DNA of 64,000 nt from Branchipolynoe longqiensis (GCA_030323885.1 CM059194.1:10154963-10218962), one strand, 5' to 3'; shown: positions 41,167 to 53,724, counted from the first letter of the stretch. The notes: generated by a model from the sequence alone, not told the origin. Numbers and translations: made by a program.

Positions 41167-42013
41167 TCAAGGTGTGTGTGTGTGGTGTGTATGTATGTAT
41201 GTATGGTGTGTGTATGGTGTGTGTGGTGTGTGTATGGTATATATGGTGTGTGTGATGTGTGTATGGTGTGTGTATGGTATGTATGGTGTGTGTGATGTGT
41301 GTATGGTGTGTGTATGGTATGTATGGTGTGTGTGATGTGTGTATGGTGTGTATGATATGTATGGTGTGTGTGATGTATGTATGGTGTGTGTATGGTATGT
41401 ATGGTGTGTGTGTGGTGTGTATGTATGTATGTATGGTGTGTGTATGGTGTGTGTGGTGTGTATGGTATGTATGGTGTGTGTGATGTGTGTATGGTGTGTG
41501 TATGGTATGTATGGTGTGTGTGTGGTGTGTATGTATGTATGGTGTGTGTATGGTGTGTGTGGTGTGTATGGTATGTATGGTGTGTGTGATGTGTGTATGG
41601 TGTGTGTGGTGTGTGTATGGCATGTATGGTGTGTGATGTGTGTATGGTGTGTGTATGGTATGTATGGTATGTGTGTGGTGTGTATGTATGTATGTATGTA
41701 TGGTGTGTGTATGGTGTGTGTGGTGTGTATGGTATGTATGGTGTGTGTGATGTGTGTATGTTGTGTGTGTGGTGTGTATGGCATGTATGGTGTGTGATGT
41801 GTGTATGGTGTGTGTGCGGTATGTATGGTATGTGTGTGGTGTGTATGTATGTATGTATGTATGTATGGTGTGTGTATGGTGTGTGTGGTGTGTATGGTAT
41901 GTATGGTATGTGTGTGGTGTGTATGTATGTATGTATGTATGTATGGTGTGTGCATGGTGTGTGTGGTGTGTGTATGGTATGTATGGTATGTGTGTGGTGT
42001 GTATGTATGTATG
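41167..42013. repeat. GTGTATGGTGTG microsatellite
   Basis: About 850 bp of GTGTGTATGG/TATGTATG. On the minus strand it reads CACACCATACA. Open frames of Cys-Val-Trp or His-Thr repeats are artefacts. The LTR element inserted at its right edge. Confidence 0.97.
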
Positions 42014-42346
42014 TGTAGTAGTCTGAACATGAGCTCTACTATCACGCGGTAGCAGCGGAGACTACGACGCCACTGGCGCAGTTCCACTACACTGCGCTAG
42101 GTGGCGGCACGGGTCACCACCGGTCAGACCCTAGCCGGGCTGACCTCTACTGCGTGTGGTTGACCCACCCCCCCACACACACCTATAGAGTCGATGTGGG
42201 ATCTGGCGAGTCAGGGGGCGGGTCAGACAACTACTGACACCGCGGAGAGCAGAGGTTTCAATAAACCAGGTGAAGCGTACACTGTATTGAATCTTGGTGT
42301 TCTTTCGTGAGAGAAAGGGTGAGTCGGAGGGCCGTGGGCCATTACA
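42014..42346 (+). mobile_element. 5' LTR of an LTR retrotransposon
   Basis: 333 bp from TGTAGTAGTCTGAACATGAG to GGGCCATTACA (TG...CA ends). AATAAA-type signal at about 42260 (CAATAAACC). It matches the solo LTR at 53725-54007. The possible primer-binding site follows directly. Confidence 0.85.
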
Positions 42347-42347
42347 T

Positions 42348-42365
42348 TGGTGCCGTGAGCCAGCT
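42348..42365 (+). other. Putative primer-binding site
   Basis: TGGTGCCGTGAGCCAGC one base after the LTR; TGG matches the complement of a tRNA CCA end. The tRNA species was not identified. Confidence 0.5.
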
Positions 42366-42442
42366 TGCCTTCTGCGTAAGGGGGTAAGTATTGGACCTGG
42401 GCCATGGACTCCGCAGGTAGGTTCTCTTCGTAATTCATAGTT

Positions 42443-44356
42443 ATGGAGGGAGCGACGGCAGGTCAACTGCGTAGTGGGCGCCAGTACCAAGACAGTGGTG
42501 CGGGGAGCCCCGGCGCAGTTGGGTTACCGGTGGGCGTGGACGCTTCTGCGGTGAGTGCACCGCACCACGCTCACAGTTCACCTGATAGGAATGTTGATGT
42601 ATGTACGTTCATTCCAAATGCAGGTGCCGGCGTTGTAGGGGACCGCCGCCGTGTGTCAGTGTGTGGGGGGGGCGTAGCCACTCCGCCACTTGTGCCGGTG
42701 GTGTCGTCTAGACATGCCGAAAGTGCTGACAGCTATTGGACGCAGTTAGCCCGACTGAGTGGCAGTCCGCCACCCGGTATTGCGCCGTTGTTTACGACGG
42801 GGGTGATACAGGGTGGTGGGCGTGACACGCGGTTGGGCACTCATTCTGATAGTGGTGGCGCGTCGTCGAAAGATGTCGCGCCATCGGTAACAGTGCGAGA
42901 TGTTCTCTCAGTTCGTAAAAATACTGGGGAGGGCATTACGGGGAGTACGATGAAGGGGGGCTTCGCTCTCGATGATATGCAGTCTCTGTCGATCAGTAGT
43001 GATTCGGGGGCAGGTGTACACGAGGGTAGCAGTTCAATCGCGTGTCGTGAGGATTTAGGTCTGGCTGGGCGCGGGGGTTCTGTGGGAGGTATGCCGCTGG
43101 AGTATTCGCCGTGGGGGAGTTCAGCTGTCCGTTCTGTGGGGACGGGAGCTGGACGTGCAGGTCCCCGTGATCCCTGTTATAGGGAGAGTTCCCCGACTTT
43201 GGAGACAGGGTTCGTAGCCGATGACTCGTTGACGTTCGCGTTGGAGCATGATTTGGTTATGGGTCGTACGGTTCCTGGGTCGCAGTCGGAGGTGGAGCGT
43301 CAAGAGGGGATGCGCATCCGCCGACTGCGAGCTTGGAAGCGGGTCCAGTTTGATCGGATGGCAGAGGAGAGGCGGTCGTTGGATGAGTTGAGAGTCTCCA
43401 ATGCTGCCGCTTTCGCGCGCGAATTAGCGGAGCTAAGCGCGGCGCGGCGTGTTTCCGCTGAAGAGGTGAGATCCAATCGGGTGTTGGTAGATGAGCAGCA
43501 AGCTGCGTTTACTAAACAGACGGAGGACTTATCTATGCGGGAGGCGCTGAGTGGGCATTTACAAGGGGAGAATCAGAGATGTGAACGGTTGCTAGCTGCC
43601 GAGAGGTGTAGCATTAATTCTGCTCTGGCGGTTCTTGTGAGTGAGCGCGCAGCTTTTCAGGCTGAGAAACTGGCGTTTCAACGCGGTTTGGAGCTTGGAG
43701 AGAGTAGTGTAAGGGTTACTGAGTCGACGCAGTTGGAGAACTGCGAGACGCAGTATCCAGTACATGCTGCGTGCCCGGTTTCCGCGGGTGGCTCACCACG
43801 TTCACCGGCGCCCTCTAAGGGGGGCGGCGGGGGAGGTGGGGGTCCTAGGGAGCCGGAGCCCTACAGTGAAGATGGTACCTCTAAGGGGGGGGCGTCTGGG
43901 CAACATCTGAGAGGTGTTGTGCAGGACTCCGTCTACGTGGGTAATACTCATGAAGAGGTACAGAGTGAGAGGATTCCTGACCCGGTGGGTATGGGGGGTG
44001 ACGCAGTTCCGATTGCGTCATTGCCTGGACTGCCAGTAGGTCGCCAGTACTCAGTGGAAGAGATGTGGTTGTTCCGTCATCATCCTGCAATAATGGATGT
44101 GATTCGGGAGCCTGCTTCGATTGGGGGTGGGGCAGGTTGGGAGTCGTGTAATCGGGATACGTTAGAGCTGGATGAGAATGTTCTGCGGCATCCCGTGGCG
44201 GGTTCTGCGCGTATTCCAACGCTACGTCCTAAGCCATTTACAGGTATTAAGCAGGAGTGGAATATCTGGTGGCGGGACTTTACGTTGGATATGCGGTCAA
44301 ACATGTGGGATGAGAGGGTAGCTCTCATTCAACTGTTGCCTCTGTTAAGGGGGGGG
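42443..44356 (+). CDS. Gag of an LTR retrotransposon (partial, into gap)
   Basis: About 638 readable residues from an ATG 97 bases after the LTR, then the frame enters the assembly gap. The N-terminal ~280 residues are disordered and rich in Gly, Ser, Val. Residues ~290-430 are strongly charged and helical (MRIRRLRAWKRVQFDRMAEE, then ELAELSAARRVSAEEVRS, LVSERAAFQAEKLAFQ), a probable coiled coil. A Gly-run linker follows at ~460-475. The last ~50 residues (LRPKPFTG...WNIWWRDFTLDM) look like the start of a Gypsy-type capsid domain. Gag would assemble the particle. Protease, RT and integrase would lie in or beyond the gap, but post-gap sequence is unrelated, so the copy may be truncated or misjoined. 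Confidence 0.75.
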
Positions 44357-44856
44357 NNNNNNNNNNNNNNNNNNNNNNNNNNNNNNNNNNNNNNNNNNNN
44401 NNNNNNNNNNNNNNNNNNNNNNNNNNNNNNNNNNNNNNNNNNNNNNNNNNNNNNNNNNNNNNNNNNNNNNNNNNNNNNNNNNNNNNNNNNNNNNNNNNNN
44501 NNNNNNNNNNNNNNNNNNNNNNNNNNNNNNNNNNNNNNNNNNNNNNNNNNNNNNNNNNNNNNNNNNNNNNNNNNNNNNNNNNNNNNNNNNNNNNNNNNNN
44601 NNNNNNNNNNNNNNNNNNNNNNNNNNNNNNNNNNNNNNNNNNNNNNNNNNNNNNNNNNNNNNNNNNNNNNNNNNNNNNNNNNNNNNNNNNNNNNNNNNNN
44701 NNNNNNNNNNNNNNNNNNNNNNNNNNNNNNNNNNNNNNNNNNNNNNNNNNNNNNNNNNNNNNNNNNNNNNNNNNNNNNNNNNNNNNNNNNNNNNNNNNNN
44801 NNNNNNNNNNNNNNNNNNNNNNNNNNNNNNNNNNNNNNNNNNNNNNNNNNNNNNNN
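44357..44856. other. Assembly gap, 500 N
   Basis: Exactly 500 N, a conventional placeholder; true size unknown. Confidence 1.
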
Positions 44857-44987
44857 GACCTGAAATGTTACTAGAACATAAAACCCGAAGAAGAAAGAAG
44901 TAGAAATGGGCCGTAAAATAGGCATAGCAATGATTGCTGAACCGCTATTTCCAGCGATTCCCTGACAGTTCTAATCCTATTGAGCAA

Positions 44988-45255
44988 AGTCCGTCCGAAA
45001 GGTTGGGAGTTCAATTCCCAGTCGACTCAAAGCAATGACTTAAAAATTGATACTTGTCCCTTCCTAGCCAGGCGCTCGGCATTATTAGGATATGGCAATG
45101 ACCGGTTTGCTCGGTGTCAGGATAATATGACTGAGTGGGATATCAGATTATGGTGCTGGTGGCCTGGTCTCCCAGTGGGGCAGTACTATAAAGTTGCTAT
45201 GAGCGCACACTGTCACAAGTCGGTACCGGTCCTGATATGGCCTCAGATTGTTTGT
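44988..45255 (+). repeat. SINE A, most of head and body
   Basis: GGTTGGGAGTTCAATTCCCA (box B), body, and CCTGATATGGCCTCAGATTG. Confidence 0.75.
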
Positions 45256-45462
45256 TTGTTGTTCTTTTACGTCCTAGACACATATACGGGCATACCAGGA
45301 CGGGATGAGCTTTAGTGTTGCCAGGACGTATAACTCCAACAATGAACTAACCAACCACGCAATGTACCGCAGTTTTCCCCCCCTACCACCGACCCCAGTG
45401 GGCCCCCCCTCCCCTGCCACAACCCTTAACCATGATGAACAAACCATCGACACACCGAACAT

Positions 45463-45808
45463 CGTTTGTTTGTTTGTTGTTGTTTTACGTCCTAGCAACA
45501 TCTAAGGTCATATCAGGACGGGTACCGACTTGTGACAGTGTGCACTCATGGCGACTTTATAGTGCTGTCCCACTGGGAAACCAGGCCGCCGGCACCATGA
45601 CCTGGTATCCCACTCAGTCACATTATCCTGACACTGAGCACACCAGTCCTTGCCCTATCCTAATAATGCCGAGCGCCTGGCTAGGAAGCAACAAGTATAA
45701 ATTTTAAAGTCATTGGTTTGACTCGACTGGGACTCGAACCCACGACTCCACGATCTACCAGCACGGGAGACGGACGCTCTAACTCATTCGGCCATCCCGT
45801 CTGGTCCC
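45463..45808 (-). repeat. SINE A, full length, head type 2
   Basis: Same body as other copies, but the minus-strand head reads GACGGGATGGCCGAATGAGT...GTGGGTTCGAGTCCCAGTCG, a tRNA-like unit different from GCGCGGTGGCCTAATCGG. Also used at 59115-59432 and 61300-61560. Confidence 0.85.
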
Positions 45809-46089
45809 GAACATCGTACACACCTATCAATTTGTTTAAACACATTGAACATTATATAAAACAGACAAACTGTCTTGACAACTATATCTTAGCTTGTTTT
45901 ATAAGAGACAAAATGTAACACACAACGATTGTTTGAGTTGCCCCGAGTATACATCTTCTACTCGGTGCTGCTCCCCATTTTTGCATGAACCGCAGTGACT
46001 GGTGCTGTGTTTACACAGCAGGAGCCACTCCCTCAATTCTACAGGATTGGTGCTGTGACTAATACAGCACTGACCAAACTTATATTATT

Positions 46090-46196
46090 TAGAATGTCAA
46101 TTCCAATAGTAAGATGGCTGGAAGACCAGTGCTCCGGCGCTGCCAAATGGTATATTCAGATGAATAAATACTTTACCCAAAAAAATAAAAAATGAA
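46090..46196 (+). repeat. LINE 3' tail fragment, plus
   Basis: GGCTGGAAGACCAGTGCTCC and GATGAATAAATACTTTACCC then A-rich end. Same conserved 3' block as the LINE at 4819-6514. Confidence 0.65.
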
Positions 46197-46329
46197 AATG
46201 TGTGCCGAAAATGGCACGTCACTTTGCTTGAAGTAGCTCCTACTCAGAAGCGAGTATCAGTTGTGACTTAATTACTCTGTTATAGTGGCAATATCCTGAC
46301 CTAATTAAGCCTGACAATATTAATTACTA

Positions 46330-46600
46330 TTTTTTTAATTGAATAAATGTATTTTCTTCAGTGAATAATGCCTTTTGTCAGCGCCAGAGCGCTGGTCTTC
46401 CGGCCATTCAGTACAATTTGTTGGTACTTAAATGACAATATCAGTTGCAATCACAACCACATGAAAATCCAGTTCGATAATAGAACCATAATATAAATGA
46501 TCTATTAGTTGTAATAGTAACTGCATACAATTCCAGTTCAACATATGTATTATGCACTTGGTGATTATGCATCACATAGTATTTCATGATTCTAGAATTG
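46330..46600 (-). repeat. LINE 3' UTR fragment, minus
   Basis: T-rich start, then GTCAGCGCCAGAGCGCTGGT and the 3' UTR sequence matching 4850-5250. Confidence 0.7.
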
Positions 46601-46991
46601 TCCTTAAACACTTCTTTCTTCCTGTGTCTTTCTCTCTTCTTTTTGCAAAAAGATATAACATATCTCGATTACAAGACAAATTTGAAGTGAGGCAGGGAGA
46701 CCGTTAGTGACGGTTCCCAGGCCAGAGGAGGAGAGAGTGCCCGGTTACAGGGGGGACGTGCTGAGAATAAGGGGTGTTGGGAACCGAGCAGGTGCCCAGA
46801 AGGAGCACCAAAACATTTAGGGACTATTCTTTATTTATATTCACATAATCACTTATATAGCACATATACTATAATCTAAATACTTCCGCCGCAATACTGT
46901 TACCATTGCAGAGATTAATTACCAAGAATAGCCTATCGGAGGACACCTTGCGGAGAGAGTTTGGGCGTGTTGTAATTAAAACTACGAACAT
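46601..46991. other. Spacer, LTR-like fragment possible
   Basis: 46675-46880 has GGGACTATTCTTTATTTATA and TATATTCACATAA words seen also near 18100 and 41020. Family unclear. Confidence 0.3.
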
Positions 46992-47321
46992 TGTTTGTTT
47001 GTTGGTGTTTTGCGTCCTAGCAACATCTAAGGTCATATCAGGATGGGTACCGACTTGTGACAGTGCACACTCATGGCGACTTCGCAGTGCTGCCCCACTG
47101 GGAAATCAGGCCACCAGCACCATGAACCAATATCCCACTCAGTCACATTATCCTGACACTGAGCTAACCATTCCTTGCCATAAACCTATTAATGCCAAGC
47201 GCCAGGCTAGGAAGCGAAAAGTATCAATTTTATAGGTCATTGGTTTGACTCGACCGGGAACTGAACTCCCGGCCTTCCGCATTTGAGGATCACGCTGTGC
47301 GAATTAGGCCACCGCGCTCGA
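46992..47321 (-). repeat. SINE A, full length, head type 1
   Basis: TTGTTTGTTGGTGTTTTGCG tail complement to GAATTAGGCCACCGCGCTCG head complement. Confidence 0.85.
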
Positions 47322-47611
47322 TGAAAGACTGGTTGGTAAATTAAAAGTACCAGCACTGTGTTAATTACCTGTCGAGTTATTGAATGCAACGAGCTGTGAT
47401 GCGGAAGTAGGAATTCGAATGACAATTCTTTCATAAATAATTATTCCCATGGAAAGCCGTGGTTTTAATTCAAGCTATGTGCATGGGTTGAATTGCAGTT
47501 CAAAGGAAGGGTCGGATTCTGCAATCTCAAATCTTTCAAAATCACTTGACGTTAAATATAATGAATGGTTCAGGCGCGAAGAAAGCTATAAACGCCATCT
47601 GGGCTGAAATG

Positions 47612-48045
47612 AAACATTGTTGATGTTGCTTGCAACATGGGTAATCGAACAAGGCGGAGTCGGATACCTTTTAAATGCCTGGTGGCGCCACCTATACTCA
47701 AACTTTAACATTAAATATGTACATCGACGTCTTCCACGCCTAGTGGGTCTTTTGGAACTACGCCGAGTAACCACGCAGAACTGGCGGACGTGCATATGTA
47801 AATTTAATATGACGTCGGTAGATGAAATCTGATAAAAAGTTATGGGAATTTGGCGTGCTCTTGACTTTTCGGCCCGGCTAGTTGCTATATAAAGCAAGCA
47901 AAACCTGAACTCGGCCACTACAACTTGGCGGCGGACGGCGACGGACATTCTACTCTGCCATCCCGCCCACCCCACAATAAAAGCCTAGAACTATAGGGTT
48001 AAAGCATCTCGGGGCCTTCTCTCATTATACTCACGCATGTAGGAT
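47612..48045 (+). mobile_element. Solo LTR candidate (family L1), plus copy
   Basis: Starts TGTTGATGTTGCTTGCAACA. It has a TATATAAAG box at 47885-47893 and an AATAAAAG signal at 47975-47983, then CTATAGGGTTAAAGCATCTC in the U5 position. This promoter-to-polyA spacing suits an LTR. Inverted relative to 1920-2385. Confidence 0.55.
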
Positions 48046-49169
48046 TACCATTCTAGTGCATTAAAAAGTCCAAATATATACCATTTATCTGTGTTCGCGT
48101 TGTTCAATTACTATCGAGTTTGAGGTGAAGTTGCCATCATTCCGATAATCGAACCCGTTTTTTTGCCTAAACGGCCACGTCCATTATATAATGTCAGACT
48201 CAATATGAAATTGCTAGACTTTATCTGGAAAGCGCAACAATGAATGATATTTTAAAGAAAACAACTAAGATGGATTTTGTGCCGAATGCTAGACACATGT
48301 ACACAAATATTATATATATATATATGTATATGTGCTGCATAAGCATTATGTAAGTATAAAGGCATGGAAGGGAATTGGCTGGCTGTGGACTGCCCAGTCA
48401 CCTGCACCCCATTGGCCCTCTGACCACACTAGCCTCAAACCTGAGATCATTGTTCTAGATTCTGCTTCAGACACACTGAAGAGAGATCACTCTACTCCTG
48501 GCTCTTGAGTGAGACACACCTACTCTTGCGCAGAAACCCCAGACACTCTGTCTGATGCTATCAACATTCATCTATTCCAATTGAGTGTATACACAGCCAT
48601 AGGACTCCTGTCCCATGGGCTGTAGGCACTGCTTTCTATACAGGCTAAAGAGGTAATGATGTGTGGCTAGAGGGCAAGGGGAGTAGGGGAGTGGATGATA
48701 GGTCACTGGTAGGTGGACAGGAGTTGGTGTTATTAAAGCACAATTTCTCCACTGTTTATCTGTGTGACTTGTCTTCATTCTTCCTTGACATTGGTTAATG
48801 AGTTGATAGATAAGTGATATGAAGGGGAGAGTTTCTGTAGTATTATCTGGTGTCCCAAACGTGGCTGGGCATTCAGTAATACAACACAAAGACCTACACA
48901 ATGTATATGAGCATGTCTCAAAAGGTGGTAGCTCTTCGTTTTTTTGTCCATAGTAACGATTGACACAAAACAGCACAGAAAAGGTTTCACTGAAAACACA
49001 AGGACATTTGCTTCAAATCAACATGTATTCTATTGGCATTATGAAACACCATGAACAAAAAAATCAGTTTATCCTGAGCAAATGCATAAGTAGATAGTGT
49101 TTTGATCATTACTATGGACAAAGTTTTGTCCCATATTGCTTAGCACTTTTTGAGACAGTCTCATATGTG
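48046..49169. other. Spacer, nothing recognised
   Basis: Includes a TA run at 48310-48330. Frames at 48572-48999 show no domain. Confidence 0.4.
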
Positions 49170-49365
49170 TTACTTCCTAGCCAGGCACTCAGCATTATTA
49201 GGATAGGGCAAGGACTGGTTGGCTCAGTGTCAGGATAATGTGACTGAGTGGGATATCAGGTAATTGGGCTGGTGGCCTCGTCTCCCAGTTGGGCAGCACT
49301 ATAACCTTGCAAGGAGTGTGCACTGTCACAAGTCGGTACCTGTCCTGATATGACCTTAGATGTTG
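49170..49365 (+). repeat. SINE A body and 3' end
   Basis: CTTCCTAGCCAGGCACTCAG to CCTGATATGACCTTAGATGT. Confidence 0.75.
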
Positions 49366-49635
49366 GTTATTGGAGTTTTGCGTCCTAGCAACATCTAAAG
49401 GTCATATCAGTTGATCAGGACTGGTATCGGCTTGTGACAGTGCGCACTCATGGTGACTTTATAGTGCTGTCCCACTGGGAAATCAGGCTGTCTGCCCCAT
49501 GACCCGATATCACACCCAGTCACATTATCCTGACACTGAGCCGACCAGTCCTTGCCGTATCCTATTAATTCCGAGCACCAGGTTAGGAAGCGACAAGTAT
49601 ACATTTTCTAAGTCATTGGTTTGACTGGACTGGAT
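49366..49635 (-). repeat. SINE A body, inverted neighbour
   Basis: Starts with the 3' end complement (GCGTCCTAGCAACATCTAAA) directly after the plus copy, giving a tail-to-tail inverted pair. The tRNA head is lost. Confidence 0.75.
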
Positions 49636-50574
49636 GTAAAATTCTCTGATCAAGTATATATTGAGTATCGAGATGACTAAATAAGAAAAAGTACTCCCTA
49701 TATAATGCTCACTCCGGGGGGGGGGGGGAGGGGGGAAGCAGTGGCCCTTTAAGCAGAATCCCTCCCCCTTATCTCGCCCAGCCACACTGTATATGTCATG
49801 GTAGGTAATCCCACGATGGCCTGATGGTGGCCAGAGCTGGGTGGGAGGGGGGTGAGTCCTTAAAGCAGCCAATGGTGAACTATGTTAGGGAGAGACCAGG
49901 CGGGAGAGGAATGACTGATGTGCATGAGTGTAATACTAATAGCCAATGAGAAGGTCTCTTACATCCACTGTTGTATCTATCTGAAAACAAGATGTAAGTG
50001 AATAAAACTAAGCAATCAGCCTCTTATCTATCTACACTTCTGCTGGTGCTGAACTCGGATCACGTGTTGTGGCGTGTACTACTATGGGGTAAGCTCTAGC
50101 ATGTCATTTATCTAATACAGATATGAAAAGGGGGAACTTTGAATCTTACGCCTTATGCAGGATATTATGCCTTATGCAGAATATTATGCCTTATGCAGGA
50201 TATTACTATTAGGGCAGTTTAGTCTTATTGCACAGTACAGCTAATAATATGAGTGAACATAATGAAAGTAACCATAACCTATGCGTACCGCCTAACGGGA
50301 TTGGCCATCAATAGCATTTAAATGCCCGCATATATATACAATGCGGGGACCCGCAAATACGAGATTTCATATGGAAACCAAACTTCCGATATCCAGCACG
50401 CGAGGCCCATGCTCTACCGAGTCGTCCACCATGCCCGGTGTGGGCGGAGGAGAAGAGGTGGGAAATGGAGGAGAGGCAGGGGGGGATACAGTAATTAGCA
50501 GGGATGACACAGTGCACCATATCCGCTTACATTAGAAGGACTGCCTAGTGAAGTAACTCATGAGAGATTCTTGC
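49636..50574. other. Spacer; G run and possible LTR remnant
   Basis: G run at 49717-49739. 49920-50090 has AATAAAAC followed by U5-like pyrimidine-rich DNA. TTATGCAG repeats at 50150-50205. No gene. Confidence 0.35.
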
Positions 50575-50682
50575 AATCTGTGTTATTCCGTTCCAGCCAG
50601 TGGTCCGCAACTGGTTCATCAAAGGCTGTGGGAAAGTCCATATAAAAGACCCATTGCTTATCGGAAAGAGTAGCCAGCCTAT
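50575..50682 (+). repeat. SINE D fragment
   Basis: AACTGGTTCATCAAAGGCTG and ATCGGAAAGAGTAGCCAGCC match the complement of 16300-16430. Confidence 0.65.
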
Positions 50683-50692
50683 TGCAAAGACT

Positions 50693-50960
50693 AGGTGGTG
50701 TTCTCTGTGGCAGAGTGGTTAGAGTGTCTGACTTTTTTGTAGGTTGGACTCCTAATCTGAAGGTCAGTGGTTCGATTCCTTGTGCCCCCACCTCTGCAAA
50801 TTTGGATTTCCACCACTGTCTATAACTTACAGCGTCATCAAAGGCCAGTTGCTCTCTTACCATGTCTATGTGGTGTGGGAGGTTAAACATCCATTGGGTC
50901 AGTAAAAGTGTAAGCTCAGGCTTTCTATAGGCTTATCCATGATAGGCAGCATAAATCTTC
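50693..50960 (+). repeat. SINE B copy 3
   Basis: TGTGGCAGAGTGGTTAGAGT head, box B GTTCGATTCC, body to ATAAATCTTCAAG. Confidence 0.75.
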
Positions 50961-51014
50961 AAGAGAGAGGTCTCCATAAAGTAAAGTTGAATCCTTCCTC
51001 CATCTAATAGTTTT

Positions 51015-51520
51015 ACCAACTGTTGTGGTCACCAGTATGTAAAGTATAAGTTAAATCAATACAGACAAAGAGAAAGGAAGAGTATAAAGTGTGAATGAAG
51101 AGAGAGGCAAGCCCTCTGGTTTATTATTCATATGGTACATGGATTCAGTGTAGAGTATCACCCCACCCTATTCCCCCAATGAGAAACAAGCATTGTTAGC
51201 TCTACCAATAGGGATCCAGCATTCCTGGTCCCCATGGTTACCAGTGATCTGCCCACCACCATCAAGCTGTGTGGCGCCCCTGGTCACCACCTGCCTTGAG
51301 CCTGAGTGTGGTGATCCTACCTAGCAGAGGGGGACGGGGTAGGCTCTGAGTGCCCCTTACACACAACCCTGCTAGAACCACTACGTATATTGACCAATCA
51401 ATCAGGCACAACCAGCACCTACACATACACATACATGCACCTGGTCATGTATACCCGATCAATAATAGAACATTTGCATTCCCCCACCAATGCATTAAAT
51501 CGGAATAGTTTACAATATGT
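51015..51520. repeat. Repeat J (LTR-like), copy 1
   Basis: Shares the order of many blocks with 60650-61140 (GAAAGGAAGAG, GGGTATCAC-like, TCCCCATGG, CTGAGTGCC, ATATGTATAC/ATACATA, TCGGAATAKTTTACA). Divergent direct repeats ~9.6 kb apart. Could be two solo LTRs or one old pair. Confidence 0.45.
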
Positions 51521-51590
51521 TTGACGTTCAATAGCCAATAATAAAAATCAATATGCTCTAGAGGGGTCGTTAAGTAAAACAAACTTTCCT
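51520..51590 (+). repeat. SINE D 3' tail
   Basis: AATAGCCAATAATAAAAATC, then ATGCTCTAGAGGGGTCGTTA, the tail I recall from mollusc-type SINEs. Compare 57330-57385. Confidence 0.65.
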
Positions 51591-51764
51591 TTCAGTTCAG
51601 CCCGTTCCAATGGTGCACCATGTAGGAAGTAATGAATGCGATGTTCACAATACCACCGGGCAAATTCCAGCAAATCGTTAATTCACACTCAGCACTCAGC
51701 AATCCATTGGCTTTTTTTGTGTACTGTTTAAAAAAAATATAGAGTTGGAAGAGATTGCGGTGGG

Positions 51765-52325
51765 GAGGGGGGATTGGTGGTTGATTGGTGGTTGGATTGG
51801 TGGTTGATTGGTGGTTGGTTTGGTGGTTGATTGGTGGTTGATTGGTGGTTGATTGGTGGTTGATTGGTGGTTGATTGGTGGTTGATTGGTGGTTGATTGG
51901 TGGTTGATTGATGGTTGATTGGTGGTTGATTGGTGGTTGATTGGTGGTTGGTTTGGTGGTTGGTTTGGTGGTTGATTGGTGGTTGATTGGTGGTTGATCG
52001 GTGGTTGATCGGTGGTTGATTGGTGGTTGATTGGTGGTTGATTGGTGGTTGATTGGTAATTGATTGGTGGTTGATTGGTGGTTGATTGGTGGTTGATTGG
52101 TGGTTGATTGGTGGTCTATCGGTGGTTGGTTGGTGGTTGGTTGGTGATTGATTGATGGTTGATTGGTGGTTGATTGGTGGTTGATTGGTGGTTGATTGGT
52201 GGTTGGTTGCTGGTTGATTGGTGGTTGATTGGTGGTTGATTGGTGGTTGATTGGCGGTTGATTGGTGGTTGGTTGCTGGTTGATTGGTGGTTGGTGGTTG
52301 ATTGGTGGTTGATTGATGGTTTGGT
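51765..52325. repeat. TTGATTGGTGG minisatellite
   Basis: About 50 units of 11 bp with some TTGGTTTGGTGG variants. Confidence 0.97.
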
Positions 52326-52849
52326 AAAAGCAGTGCTTGACTCGAGAGCTTCGACCTGAATGAATATCCGAATCAATACTAGCGCTGGCTTCTCAGGCGG
52401 AAGGTGTTGGGTTTGATCTGTGGCCAAGTCAAGTCAACTGTCTTACGCAATCGATTCTTGTTACTCTAACTCTGTCTCCTTTGGGGGCTTCCCATTAGTA
52501 GGAAAGGAGTGCGGGTGCATGGGGAGTAGGGTGGGGGCAGGAAGAGGGGGTGGGTGGGGGGGCAGGAAGAGATGGGGTGGGGGCAGGGAGAGGGGGGGCA
52601 GGCGTGGACAGGAGGAAATGAGGGGGGGCAACATGGTCAGTATTGGCAATTTCACTTCTAAAGCAAAGAAGCTTATGACACCAGACAAGGCAATATAATT
52701 ATGCATTCAAATGTTTAAGGACCAACCCCCCCCCCCCCATCCTTCCCTAATCAGGTAATCTCTTTCTTCGGTGGCCATTTAGGGAAGGGTCAGTAGCGCA
52801 TGCCTGGGTTGTCCCAGCCTGTGGGTGGCGGAACCATTACGACTAATCT
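52326..52849. other. Spacer with G-rich tract
   Basis: 52500-52640 is GGGGGCAGGAAGAG-rich; C run at 52725-52738. 52375-52460 looks like a degraded SINE A head. No gene. Confidence 0.5.
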
Positions 52850-53057
52850 TAAGCCCCGTTCACACATTGGCCTTAAGTTGCCTCAACTAGTTTGCCTGAT
52901 CTAATCCACCTGGCAAAGCGATCTACTTAGGACAAACTAGTTGAGTCGAATCAGCCCTAATTCTCCTCAACGGTGCATTCAGTCATCCACTTTGAGGTGA
53001 CTTAGATGGGGCGAACTAGTTGAGGCGATTTAAGGCCCATGTGTGAACGGGGCTTAA
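52850..53057. mobile_element. Word-saturated TIR element, AAGTCGCCTCA type, copy 2
   Basis: TAAGCCCCGTTCACACATTG to CATGTGTGAACGGGGCTTA. ~208 bp short version of 38736-39348. Confidence 0.85.
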
Positions 53058-53724
53058 ATTAGTGTATCCACATCATCACCAATCACTTAATCGCGTGGGT
53101 CATTTGGCACAACACATGACCTTGCAACTAGCTTTCTCCAGTTTTCCCTGTTCTCCCCTGCCCTCTGGGACTTGCCGAACCCCAGGCCTGTCCATTCTCT
53201 GATGATGTTGTCTCCCTTTCGCTTTGCCTTGCAAGATGTTTTTTGATCGGACCTGATGAATGGAAAATATGGCTATGCTTTCCCATTGCAGCCTGCATCC
53301 CCAAGGTAACCTAGTTGTTGTTTAACGCCCTAGCAACATCTACCATGACGACCAGACCTGACGCACTAGTCAAGCGTCCGTTTCCCAGTGTTGGTGGATT
53401 GTGGAATTCGAACCCATCTGTTCGAAACCTGGTCGAATCAAACCAATAACTTAATAAATTGATACTTGTCGCTTCCTCGTCAGGCGCTCGGCATTATTAG
53501 GATGTAACCCTCCAACAACCAACCAATTTATTTAAAGCAAAATTCAATGGCAGCAGGTGCTTCACTGCTGTGTGGAGGCCTGCGTATGCTAATGTCTCAC
53601 AGCCACCCACTATCCCTACCTTCCCGCATAGACAATCGCTCTCCATACTCCTCAAGCTATTTGTCCATTGAAACTACACAGGCCTTGATAACAATAACCC
53701 AATCCAGTTCTATTCTTATAATAT
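53058..53724. other. Spacer with SINE A remnants
   Basis: 53309-53345 and 53430-53515 carry SINE A pieces (GCCCTAGCAACATCTACC; GATACTTGTCGCTTCCTCGT). The rest is not recognised. Confidence 0.5.

Noticed and set aside
41162..42087. Open frames of His-Thr or Cys-Val repeats up to 306 codons
   Set aside because: Microsatellite artefact in all phases.
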